Shown here: piece by piece, positions 54,549-62,948 of the stretch
Numbering within the stretch: the first letter of the stretch is position 1
How the letters are laid out: the number at the start of each line of letters is the position of its first letter
DNA from: Bin80 sp965203305
Lineage (GTDB): Bacteria; Bacteroidota; Rhodothermia; Rhodothermales; Bin80
Assembly (NCBI GenBank): GCA_965203305.1
Contig: OZ241874.1
Location: 1,426,001 to 1,490,000 of the forward strand
Length of the DNA stretch: 64,000 nucleotides
Direction: 5' to 3'
The notes under the pieces: model-generated
The model's input: the letters and a program-made list of their open reading frames with translations, nothing else
Told to the model about the DNA's origin: nothing
Databases searched by the model: none
Made by a program: the position numbers and the translations under genes

Positions 54549-57035
54549 TTATCTTCTTATGGATATCAGCCTTCTTGCCTCAACTACTTGAGCATATGTC
54601 ATTAACTTACGAAGCGAATTCGCGCGTTTAGTTGCCTGCGTGTTTCCTTGTTCACTGGAGAGCATAGCCCATGCATAGGCCTCCACCTTATTTCTTGCTA
54701 CACCCGTCCCGCTGGAATAATACAATGACAGATTGTATTGTGCTTCGGCGTGTCCTTGTTCAGAGGCTAGTCTGTACCATTTCACAGCTTCTACATAACT
54801 TCCCCCTATACCCCCGCCATTGGCATAATGCCGCCCCAAACTGTATTGTGCATCAGCGTTTCCTTGCTCGGCGGCTTTTCTGTACCATTTGACGGCTTCC
54901 CAGTCATTTTTACTCACCCCTGTGCCGTTAGCATAATGCCACGCTAGATCGGCCTGTGCGGAGGCATTACCCTGTTCGGCGGCTTTTCTGTACCATCTGA
55001 CGGCTTCCCAAACATTCTTTCCAATCCCTGTGCCATTGGCGTAGCTCCATGCCAGATTCACTTGTGCATCAGCGTTTCCTTGCTCGGCGGCTTTTCTGTA
55101 CCATTTGACGGCTTCTGCATAGTTCTGAATTACTCCTGCCCCACTGGCGTAATGCAATCCCAAATTGTACTGTGCAGTGGAATGGTTTTGTTCGGCGGCC
55201 AGTTGATACCATCGAACAGCTACTAGATCATCCTCTCTCACTCCTTGTCCGTTAGCATACATGTACCCCAGATTGGCTTGTGCCTGCACATGACCCTGCT
55301 CGGCGGCCAATTGGTACCATCTGACGGCTTCTTGAGCATTTTTGCCTACTCCTTCGCCGCTGTAGTAGTGCCACCCTAAATTGGTTTGTGCTTGCGCATG
55401 GCCCTGCTCTGAGGCCAGCCTGTACCATCGGACAGCCTCAGCATCATTTTTCGGTACACCTCGGCCGCTGGCATACATGTATCCCAGATTAGATTGCGCT
55501 TGAGCATTATCCTGTTCGGCAGCTAGTCGGTACCATTTGACGGCTTCTCGAGCATTTTTGCCTACTCCTTTGCCGCTGTCGTAATGCCATCCTAAACTGG
55601 CTTGTGCTTGTGCATGACCTTGCTCGGCGGATAACTGGTACCATTTGACAGCTTCCACATCATTTTTTGGTATGCCTAGCCCGTTGGCATACATGTAGCC
55701 CAGACTATGCTGAGCTTCTACATTACCCTGTTCGGCAGCCAGCCTGTACCACCTGACAGCTTCTTGATCATTTTCCCGTACTCCTTCTCCGCTGTCGTAG
55801 ATATATCCAAGCATCAGCTGCGATAGTGTATGTCCCTGATCAGCAGCTTTTCGATACCACATGATGGCTTGTTGGTAGTTTTTTGTTACACCCTGACCAT
55901 AATAGTACTTATTTCCTTGACTATATGCTACTGTGGCATCCGTACGAGATGTATGAATTACCGCAAAAATGATTATAACGAAGAACAATCCAATAGAGCC
56001 AAGTGTTAACAATATGGGCTTTTTGGTCGTCCAATTATATCGTTTTTTCGAGTATTCGGTGCGGGTCTGATTTGATACATATTGGTTCTCTTTCTCCAAT
56101 GTAACAGATGGATTGGGAGCTTCCAGACTCTTACCTGGCGATTCATCAAGCCTTTCCAGAAGCTCATCACAATTTTGCACACGAGAATCTACATTGGGAA
56201 CCAGACATTCATCAATAGTTTCCAGTACTCTTTCTGAGAACCGGTCTTTACCAATTTTGCACGCGGATGGTAACGGATCTTCCCGTGCGTGCATCAATGC
56301 AAACGCCCTTTTCTGGATGGTTAAAGGGGTTGGGGGTGAGAATGGTGGATTCCCGCCTGCAACGATCCTCCACATGACCGCTCCCAGACCGTATATATCG
56401 GTCCAAGGGCCAATTTCTCCCTCACCAACTTGTTCTAGGGCAGCGTAGCCATCCGTGTAGGGCGCGAATGATTTGGTGTGTTTGCTGATCTCGTGTTTTG
56501 CTGCACCAAAGTCAATCAGAATGGGAGCTGCGTCAGCACGGCGTACCAGAATGTTAGAGGGTTTAATGTCCCGATGGCAGACCCCTGATTTGTGAACTGT
56601 CCGCAGTCCTTTGAGCAAAGGCAGGATCAATTCAAGCAGCTCTTGCTCCGTCAAAGGTTCTCCGAGAGATTCACGTTGCTCCAAGAGCACCGATAACGGC
56701 AAACCAGAGACATATTCCATCACGGTGTATGCAGTGCCATTGGCGCGGAAGAGGTCTCTGCATGTTACGATATTTGGGCAATCCCGGAACTTCTCCAGTT
56801 GCTGAGCCTCTCTGAGAAAACGAACAAGTCCATCCTCAAATGAGACTTGAAATTCAGGCCTGCTGGGTAACACTCTTCTGCCTTGCCGAACAGACAGTTC
56901 TTGCGGGAAATACTCCTTGATGGCGACATCAATATCCAGTTCCTGATGCCTTCCCCTGTATACAACTCCAAACCCTCCCTGTCCAATCACCGAGCAGATT
57001 TCGTAGTCCCTCAGGGAATCACCTTCACGTAACAT
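54549..57035 (-). CDS. Membrane Ser/Thr protein kinase with 12 extracytoplasmic Sel1 repeats
   Basis: 828 residues. The kinase domain spans about 10-275: GQGGFGVVYRG loop, VAIKEYFP lysine, VCHRDIKPSNILV catalytic loop, LIDFGAAKH. One membrane segment lies at about 340-360 (ILLTLGSIGLFFVIIIFAVI). From about 370 to the end there are 12 Sel1-like repeats of 36 residues (pattern EAVKWYRLAAEQGHAQAQ, NLGYMYANGxGV). The Sel1 solenoid should lie outside the cytoplasm and bind partners, with the kinase inside, so the protein may carry an envelope signal inward. Its kinase domain is very similar to that of the neighbour at 57133. It is likely part of the phosphorylation system with the FHA, PP2C and VWA genes at 60-63.8 kb. 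Confidence 0.9.
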   Translation of the reverse strand: MLREGDSLRDYEICSVIGQGGFGVVYRGRHQELDIDVAIKEYFPQELSVRQGRRVLPSRPEFQVSFEDGLVRFLREAQQLEKFRDCPNIVTCRDLFRANGTAYTVMEYVSGLPLSVLLEQRESLGEPLTEQELLELILPLLKGLRTVHKSGVCHRDIKPSNILVRRADAAPILIDFGAAKHEISKHTKSFAPYTDGYAALEQVGEGEIGPWTDIYGLGAVMWRIVAGGNPPFSPPTPLTIQKRAFALMHAREDPLPSACKIGKDRFSERVLETIDECLVPNVDSRVQNCDELLERLDESPGKSLEAPNPSVTLEKENQYVSNQTRTEYSKKRYNWTTKKPILLTLGSIGLFFVIIIFAVIHTSRTDATVAYSQGNKYYYGQGVTKNYQQAIMWYRKAADQGHTLSQLMLGYIYDSGEGVRENDQEAVRWYRLAAEQGNVEAQHSLGYMYANGLGIPKNDVEAVKWYQLSAEQGHAQAQASLGWHYDSGKGVGKNAREAVKWYRLAAEQDNAQAQSNLGYMYASGRGVPKNDAEAVRWYRLASEQGHAQAQTNLGWHYYSGEGVGKNAQEAVRWYQLAAEQGHVQAQANLGYMYANGQGVREDDLVAVRWYQLAAEQNHSTAQYNLGLHYASGAGVIQNYAEAVKWYRKAAEQGNADAQVNLAWSYANGTGIGKNVWEAVRWYRKAAEQGNASAQADLAWHYANGTGVSKNDWEAVKWYRKAAEQGNADAQYSLGRHYANGGGIGGSYVEAVKWYRLASEQGHAEAQYNLSLYYSSGTGVARNKVEAYAWAMLSSEQGNTQATKRANSLRKLMTYAQVVEARRLISIRR

Positions 57036-57132
57036 GCAGATTTGAGTTTAGCTTCTGAACGCAAACCATGAGCATAATCTTCGTCTAGGATGAATAGTCT
57101 TCCATGAGAAAGATGGGACTTGTGGCATGCTT

Positions 57133-58599
57133 CTATTCACCCCGCTTGAATACTGCTGCACCGATGGCACCCCCTGTCAGTCCCAACACGACTCCCGCGA
57201 GTAATGCAAATGCCACAATAGCGGACAGTTCCCATGAATCCAAATCATACAGATAGTCTTCCGTAGACGGAAGTACATTAATGGACTCTAGGATCCAGTA
57301 CATCAGCATCCCAGCCAAGGCATAAAAAATTCCGGATAATGCGCCGATTTTAACACCTTTCCTTGCTTTCAGGGTTAGTTTATTTTCAGAGGCATAATGC
57401 CGAACAGCAATAAGGCCGCCACCCAACATAATCATGCATTCCAATAAGCCCAGTACTGTATCCACGGTTGGTTGAGGATTCACGAGATCAATTGCTCCAG
57501 AGGCATTCCCGATTACCTGAACGATGGTGGATACACCAGCAGCAATGACCCCACCGATTAGAGAAGATCGGCGAATTGTTGGACTGGATTGCTCTTGAGA
57601 GTAATCAGGAACAGTCCGGTCCGAAATAACCACTTCAGGTCGTTCTTCCTCTTTTTCTGGTTTGACAGGGGGACTGGCAGATATCTGCTCTGTGATGCTT
57701 GATGTTTTGTTGAGCCTCTCCAAAAGCTCGCTACAATTCTGTACACGGTCATTCAGTTTGATAATCAGGCAATCGTCAATGGTTTCCAGAATTCTGTGTG
57801 AGAACCGATCTTTACCAATCTGTTTCGCGGATGGTAACGGGTCTGTACGCCCGTACATCAACTCAAATGCTCTCTTTTGGCTATTGAGAGGGTTGGGAGG
57901 CGAGAATGGCGGGTTTCCGCCAGCAACGATTCGCCACATGACTGCTCCCAGCCCGTATATGCCTGTCCAAGGTCCGATCTCTCCCTCTCCGACTTGCTCC
58001 AGAGCAGCATAGCCATCTGTATAGGGAGCAAATGATTTGGTGTGCCTGCTGATTTCGTGTTTTGCTGCACCAAAGTCAATCAGGATGGGAGCTGCATCAG
58101 CTCGGCGTACCAGAATGTTGGAAGGCTTGATGTCCCGATGACAAATTCCCGATCCATGAACTTCTTTCAGTCCTTTCAGCAAGGGGCGAAGCAGCTCAAG
58201 TAGTTCCTGCTCCGTTAGCGGAACTCCGCGAGACTCCCGTTTTTCCAGGAGCACCGACAGCGGTAGCCCCGAGACATACTCCATGACGATATATGCCGTG
58301 CCGTTGTCCCGGAACAGATCCCGGCATGTCACGATATTCGGACAGTCCCGAAATTTTTCTAGCTGTTGTGCTTCACTGAGGAAACGAACGAGTCCGTCCT
58401 CAAAGGAGGCCTCAAATTCAGGCTTGCTAGGGAGTATTTCTCCATTCTGCCGAACAGACAGGTCCTGCGGAAAATACTCCTTGATGGCGACATCAACTTT
58501 CAATTCCTGGTGTCTTCCCTTGTATACGATTCCAAATCCGCCTCGGCCAATCACCGAGCGTATTTCGTAGGACTTGAGAAGACTGCCCTGACTTAGCAT
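57133..58599 (-). CDS. Ser/Thr protein kinase with C-terminal membrane segments
   Basis: 488 residues from the ATG at 58599, which aligns with the paralogue start (MLSQGSLLKSYEI against MLREGDSLRDYEI); a TTG at 58611 adds four residues. Kinase motifs are intact: GRGGFGIVYKG, VAIKEYFP, ICHRDIKPSNILV, LIDFGAAKH. After a variable linker the last 150 residues form about four membrane segments, ending Gly-rich (LLAGVVLGLTGGAIGAAVFKRG). It differs from the neighbour in having no Sel1 repeats. The next gene on the same strand is the Sel1 kinase, 97 bases on. Divergent from the channel/FHA/PP2C/VWA run. Confidence 0.9.
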   Translation of the reverse strand: MLSQGSLLKSYEIRSVIGRGGFGIVYKGRHQELKVDVAIKEYFPQDLSVRQNGEILPSKPEFEASFEDGLVRFLSEAQQLEKFRDCPNIVTCRDLFRDNGTAYIVMEYVSGLPLSVLLEKRESRGVPLTEQELLELLRPLLKGLKEVHGSGICHRDIKPSNILVRRADAAPILIDFGAAKHEISRHTKSFAPYTDGYAALEQVGEGEIGPWTGIYGLGAVMWRIVAGGNPPFSPPNPLNSQKRAFELMYGRTDPLPSAKQIGKDRFSHRILETIDDCLIIKLNDRVQNCSELLERLNKTSSITEQISASPPVKPEKEEERPEVVISDRTVPDYSQEQSSPTIRRSSLIGGVIAAGVSTIVQVIGNASGAIDLVNPQPTVDTVLGLLECMIMLGGGLIAVRHYASENKLTLKARKGVKIGALSGIFYALAGMLMYWILESINVLPSTEDYLYDLDSWELSAIVAFALLAGVVLGLTGGAIGAAVFKRGE

Positions 58600-59189
58600 A
58601 ACACTTGACAATCAAAATTCCGAGGCATATAATCTGGTCACATGTAATGCAGAAACACTATGAATCAACTGTATCGGAGCAAATCCTCAGCAAATATAGC
58701 AGATATACTGAAAATGGAGAGACCTGTTGAAGTAGGGTGATTTCTGTACAAAAGCGGGTTGTGCCGGGAAATAGTGGAGCTGACCGCAACTAGGAACATT
58801 TGATAAAATCATATCGGTATTCTGGACCGGATACATGGCGATACGCATGGAAGATAACAATTATCCCTATCTCCGAGATTTTGCAAGAAGTTCAATGATC
58901 GCTTATATTTACCAGCCAAGACAATCCAGCAAAGCCTTCCAATTAAACCGTATGACTTTGTGAATTTCTTAACATTTCGCATTTTCAGTACAGAACTTGT
59001 TCCACAAGAATTCTGCTAAATTTCCATTTGACCACGACAGGTGTTATTTTGTTGCTCCAGATTTTTGATCCGTAATTCATTTGGAGCATTCAATGGCGAT
59101 TGCCTCTGTAAGGAGGGCGTTCAGAAATTTATTTCATAAACTGAAAATATGATCATAGGAGCTGTACCGCAAAATTCAGGTATGACAGT
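58600..59189. other. Divergent intergenic region, 590 bases
   Basis: Separates the two kinase genes (minus) from the five-gene run (plus) and should hold promoters for both. It is AT-rich around 58900-59060. No clear promoter motif, operator, RNA or gene was recognised. Confidence 0.4.
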
Positions 59190-60002
59190 ATGAACCTCGT
59201 GGATTTGAGAGAATCGAACAGCCGCGTGATCGGGGTTCTGGTTGCGATTCTGGCTAGTTCCGCGGTAATCGGTATTTTTTCGTTTCTGCTTCCGGTACCG
59301 CAGGCAGGGAGTGAGCAAATCTTTCTCTCGGATATACTATTTGATCGTGGAAGTACCCGCTATCCCTGGACGATCCAGAATCTGATGTGGGTGATGTTCT
59401 CTGTGGGTTTCTCTGAGGTACTTCTGCGCTTTACCAGAGGCAACTCGGAAAGAAGACAACTGAAGACTCAGTTACTTCCCGATGATAATGCCAGCATACT
59501 CAGATCCAAGGATTTGATTCCGATCTACCGCAGGATTATGAAGTCGGGAAGATACAAGAATCACAGGCTCCAGCGCATTATACTTCGGGCGATACAGCAA
59601 TTTCAGATCGGCGGATCGGTCAGCCAGGCCAATAGCCTGATCAATTCCAGTCTGGAACTAATGCAGCATGAGGTGGATTTGAAATACAATATGCTTCGGT
59701 ACATTGTATGGCTCATACCTACTCTGGGATTTATCGGAACCGTGATCGGGATTGCAATCGCGCTGTCCGCTGCCAACAATATGCCAAGCCTGGAGGACTC
59801 GGAGGCTGTCAAAGCCTGGTTTGGTGTCATGACATCGAAACTGGGACTCGCGTTCAATACGACATTTCTGGCTTTGATTATGGCGGCAATTCTGGTGTTT
59901 TTGCAGCATATTGCACAAGGCCGCGAGGAGGAAGGGCTCAATAGTATAGGACAGTATGTTATAGATAACCTGATTAATCGTTTATACGAAGACAAATCTT
60001 AA
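59190..60002 (+). CDS. MotA/TolQ/ExbB-like proton channel subunit
   Basis: 270 residues with four membrane segments: about 12-35, 65-85, 168-192 (LRYIVWLIPTLGFIGTVIGIAIAL) and 213-238 (LGLAFNTTFLALIMAAILVFL). The long cytoplasmic stretch between segments 2 and 3 and the conserved PTLGFIGTVIG and AFNTTF blocks of segments 3 and 4 are those of the MotA/TolQ/ExbB family, whose pentamers conduct protons around two partner helices. No separate MotB, TolR or ExbD is encoded in the window; the VWA protein at 62945 is the best candidate partner. First gene of a five-gene run, 4 bases before the FHA gene. Confidence 0.87.
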   Translation: MNLVDLRESNSRVIGVLVAILASSAVIGIFSFLLPVPQAGSEQIFLSDILFDRGSTRYPWTIQNLMWVMFSVGFSEVLLRFTRGNSERRQLKTQLLPDDNASILRSKDLIPIYRRIMKSGRYKNHRLQRIILRAIQQFQIGGSVSQANSLINSSLELMQHEVDLKYNMLRYIVWLIPTLGFIGTVIGIAIALSAANNMPSLEDSEAVKAWFGVMTSKLGLAFNTTFLALIMAAILVFLQHIAQGREEEGLNSIGQYVIDNLINRLYEDKS

Positions 60003-60006
60003 TTCC

Positions 60007-60678
60007 ATGGCAAAAAAATTGAATACAGACGGAGTACCGGTAGATGTTCCCTCTGTCTTGCCCAAAAAGAAGTCAGATATATTTCGTGATCTTACGGTCA
60101 ATCCCGAGGATGACTATGGTGCAAAGCTTCCCGAAGAGCCTCCAACACGGCTATCAGTAGCAGGCAATCATCCTGTAGGGACACCACCTGCAGGGTTTTC
60201 ACCGCCAGTGGAGATGCCAAGTTCGGATGAGCCTAAAACAAGAATTGCAATCCTTCCAGGGAACCCGCCCAAGCCGGAAGGAACCGCTTCTGCTCCCGTC
60301 ACCCCTGTCTCTCCGGTTGAGGGAACAGATCGAATGTCAGACCCTGTTGTGGGCTGGGTTGTTGTTACAGATGGTCCCGGCAAGGGGAGTGCCGTGCAAC
60401 TGGGTGCCGGTCAGAATACACTGGGGAGAAGCGAAAAGGCGCGTACCCGAATTGATTTTGGGGACGATGAGATTTCTCGCGATTCGCACGCGATCATCAC
60501 ATATGATCCCAAACATAACAAGTACTATATCCGTCCGGGGACCGGGACAAACCTGGCTTATGTAGAAGATGAGCCGGTACTCTCTCCGATTCCCCTGACA
60601 TCGGGAAGTGATATCGTCCTCGGTTCCACAACAATACGCTTTGTCGCCTTGTGCGATGATTCGTTTGTCTGGTCATAG
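60007..60678 (+). CDS. Cytoplasmic FHA-domain protein
   Basis: 223 residues. The first 115 are Pro/Glu/Thr-rich and probably disordered, with potential phosphorylation sites (PEDDYGAKLPEEPPTRLS). The last 100 are an FHA domain: NTLGRSEKARTRIDF for the phosphothreonine-binding Arg/Ser, ISRDSHAIITYD, and a final RFVALCDD strand. FHA domains bind phosphothreonine, so this protein probably docks to targets of the neighbouring kinases. 4 bases after the channel gene; its stop overlaps or closely abuts the PP2C start. Confidence 0.87.
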   Translation: MAKKLNTDGVPVDVPSVLPKKKSDIFRDLTVNPEDDYGAKLPEEPPTRLSVAGNHPVGTPPAGFSPPVEMPSSDEPKTRIAILPGNPPKPEGTASAPVTPVSPVEGTDRMSDPVVGWVVVTDGPGKGSAVQLGAGQNTLGRSEKARTRIDFGDDEISRDSHAIITYDPKHNKYYIRPGTGTNLAYVEDEPVLSPIPLTSGSDIVLGSTTIRFVALCDDSFVWS

Positions 60679-60697
60679 TAAAAAACTGCAAAATTTA

Positions 60698-61441
60698 ATG
60701 GAAACTCTCATTGATTCAGGGCAAATTCAAGGCGACCGGCAATCGCAGCAGGACTTTTGCTCGTATGCAGGATGGGGGGAAGATCATTATCTGCTGATTA
60801 TGGCAGACGGAATCGGTGGGGCTCCGGGTGGAGATGTGGCAAGCAGGCTGGCTGTTGAGGGATTTTACGGTGCGTTCATGGCGTATGACTCGACAAGTAT
60901 CAGAGACCGATTGCTCCACGCACTGAATGGTGCAAATAATGCGGTGAGTGCAGAGAAGAGCAAAACACCCAGGTTGGGAAGAATGGGAACGACGCTCATT
61001 GGTGCGGCCATTGTTCATGATCAACTCTACTGGGTAAGTGTCGGGGACAGTCCACTGTGGGTGATTACTGGTGGTGATATTCAGCGTATCAACCAGGATC
61101 ATTCTATCGGCGGCCTGCTTGACATGCGGGCCAGAGCAGGGGAAATCACATGGGAAGAAGCAAAAAAATCATATGAGCGGAACGTACTGCTGGATGCCAT
61201 ACAGGGTGAAAAACTTGAGTACATCGATGCTCCTGAGAAGCCATTACAGTTACAGCCAGGGGATACGGTGATTGTAGCCAGTGACGGGGTTGAGACATGT
61301 GAGGAGGAGGAACTGCTAGAGATCGTTACATCAGGCCGGCCATCACCCTCTGATATTGTAGGGGCAATTCTGGATTCTGTAGTTGCTCACAAGCATTCAT
61401 ATCAGGATAACGCATCCTTGATTGTCGTTCGCTATCATTAA
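60698..61441 (+). CDS. PP2C-family protein phosphatase
   Basis: 247 residues from the ATG at 60698; an ATG at 60656, overlapping the FHA gene by 23 bases, is the alternative. PP2C motifs are intact: SGQIQGDRQSQQDF, MADGIGGAPGGDVAS, GTTLIGAAI, SVGDSPLWVI and YQDNASLIVV, with the metal-binding Asp residues. It should remove phosphate from Ser/Thr residues placed by the two kinases. There is no membrane segment, so it acts in the cytoplasm. The next gene starts 13 bases after its stop. Confidence 0.9.
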   Translation: METLIDSGQIQGDRQSQQDFCSYAGWGEDHYLLIMADGIGGAPGGDVASRLAVEGFYGAFMAYDSTSIRDRLLHALNGANNAVSAEKSKTPRLGRMGTTLIGAAIVHDQLYWVSVGDSPLWVITGGDIQRINQDHSIGGLLDMRARAGEITWEEAKKSYERNVLLDAIQGEKLEYIDAPEKPLQLQPGDTVIVASDGVETCEEEELLEIVTSGRPSPSDIVGAILDSVVAHKHSYQDNASLIVVRYH

Positions 61442-61454
61442 GATATCTGCAGGC

Positions 61455-62948
61455 ATGCGCCATTCTGTCAGGTGTCTGGCTTTCTTGATGGCATGCGGTT
61501 TGCTGACCTTCTGTGCGGAGGGTGCTACATACAAGGTCATTGTCCTTGATGAAGGTGAAGAAGTAGCTTATGGTCTGGGAGTCTGGGTCGCAGATGGTGT
61601 CCTTCTAACTTCTGCTGCGATTGTCAAACAGGGAGATCAGTTTTTCATTGAAGATCCGGGGACTGGCGTTCGTTATGTAGCAGAGGTCATGTCCAGTTCT
61701 TCCTCTATGGCACTTTTATCTGTTTCCGGGCTCCCTGTAAGCAATGTCGTCACGCTTGCATCCGGGCCGCCGCAGGAGAACTCGCATGTTCATGTCCTGC
61801 TACCGCAGGGGGATCAACGAAAGGGGTTCCTGATTCTTGAAACTACCGCGGGCGGTACGCTGAATTCCAGATACAGGTTCACCATGAATGCGGAATCCAG
61901 TGAAGTGGGTGCTCCAGTGATGAATCGTTGTGAGGAGTTGGTTTCGATTGTCACTGGACAGACAAATTCCAGCGGGATATTGCCGGGGGTCAGCTATTCG
62001 ACTCTTGTTTCATATCTGCGAGAGAATGACATTGATTATGTGCCAAGCTCTGTCGTATGTCCCTCTGTGGAGGATCAGATATCGCAAGCACAGGATTCAA
62101 GCAAGAGCCTGCGCAGTGATCTGGATTCACTTTCCAGCGAACTTGAGATTCTTCAGGATTCCATTGAAGTAAGTCAGGGACAGAGCGCAGAGCAGCTTGC
62201 AAGGCTGGAGTCCCAAAAATCTGCTCTTGAAAGGCGAATCACGAGTACGCGGTCAGAACTTGAAGAACAGCGTGTGAAGCAAGATTCCCTGGTCGCGAGG
62301 CAGGATTCTCTTCTTGAAGAAGGAAAGTTGCGCCAGAATGAGCTGGATAGCCTCAAGAGAGTTCTGATTCATCAGGATTCCCTTATCCAGGCCAGACAAA
62401 GCCGAAGTGACAGCCTCGAACAAGAATTGATTGAGGAAGAGAAAGAAAATCTTGGCCGGTTACGCCTCGTGGTGGCAGGAGCTGCCCTGCTTGTCCTGGT
62501 GGCATTAGGCTTTCTTTTTCTGCTATGGAAACGAAGGAGGGATGCTGAGGAAGAATTGACAAGCAAGGACAGTCAGCTCCAGGAGGCAGAAGAGGAACTT
62601 GCAAAAAAATCAGCCACATTCCCGGATATATTACTTTCCGGTTTTGGTCTTGGAAACGAAGAAATTCGTATCAAGATCAGTGGAGAGAAGCTGGCACAAA
62701 GCGATGAGGGCGTAATCCTTGGACGTTCATCTCAGCATGCAGACTGTGTGATCGTTGAGAACAGCGTTTCCCGGCGACATGCCTCTGTACGATTGATTGA
62801 GAACAAGGTAGTCATATGTGATCTGAAGAGCCTCAACGGGACGATAGTCAACGGACTAAATCTCGTTGCAGGCGAAAACTATGCCTTGGAGCATGGCTCC
62901 AAAATTATCTTGGGGGATGTTTCGCTAGAAATGACCATTCTGCAATGA
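61455..62948 (+). CDS. Membrane protein: degenerate trypsin-like domain, coiled coil, TM, FHA
   Basis: 497 residues from the ATG at 61455, which starts directly before a signal peptide (RCLAFLMACGLLTFC). Residues about 25-195 resemble a trypsin/DegP-like fold: GVWVADGVLLTSAAIV stands where proteases have TNAHVV, and SSEVGAPVMNRCEELVSIV where they have GNSGGPV, so both His and Ser are lost. A long Gln/Ser/Glu coiled coil follows (about 210-335), then one membrane segment (LVVAGAALLVLVALGFLFLLW). The C-terminal part is an FHA domain (GVILGRSSQHADCVI, SVSRRHASVRL, LNGTIVNG). The pseudo-protease would sit outside, the FHA inside. It overlaps the VWA gene by 4 bases. Confidence 0.85.
   Translation: MRHSVRCLAFLMACGLLTFCAEGATYKVIVLDEGEEVAYGLGVWVADGVLLTSAAIVKQGDQFFIEDPGTGVRYVAEVMSSSSSMALLSVSGLPVSNVVTLASGPPQENSHVHVLLPQGDQRKGFLILETTAGGTLNSRYRFTMNAESSEVGAPVMNRCEELVSIVTGQTNSSGILPGVSYSTLVSYLRENDIDYVPSSVVCPSVEDQISQAQDSSKSLRSDLDSLSSELEILQDSIEVSQGQSAEQLARLESQKSALERRITSTRSELEEQRVKQDSLVARQDSLLEEGKLRQNELDSLKRVLIHQDSLIQARQSRSDSLEQELIEEEKENLGRLRLVVAGAALLVLVALGFLFLLWKRRRDAEEELTSKDSQLQEAEEELAKKSATFPDILLSGFGLGNEEIRIKISGEKLAQSDEGVILGRSSQHADCVIVENSVSRRHASVRLIENKVVICDLKSLNGTIVNGLNLVAGENYALEHGSKIILGDVSLEMTILQ

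Noticed and set aside
60608..60697. Extended PP2C start inside the FHA gene
   Set aside because: The first 30 residues are out-of-frame FHA coding sequence; the conserved PP2C part starts after the ATG at 60698 (60656 remains possible).
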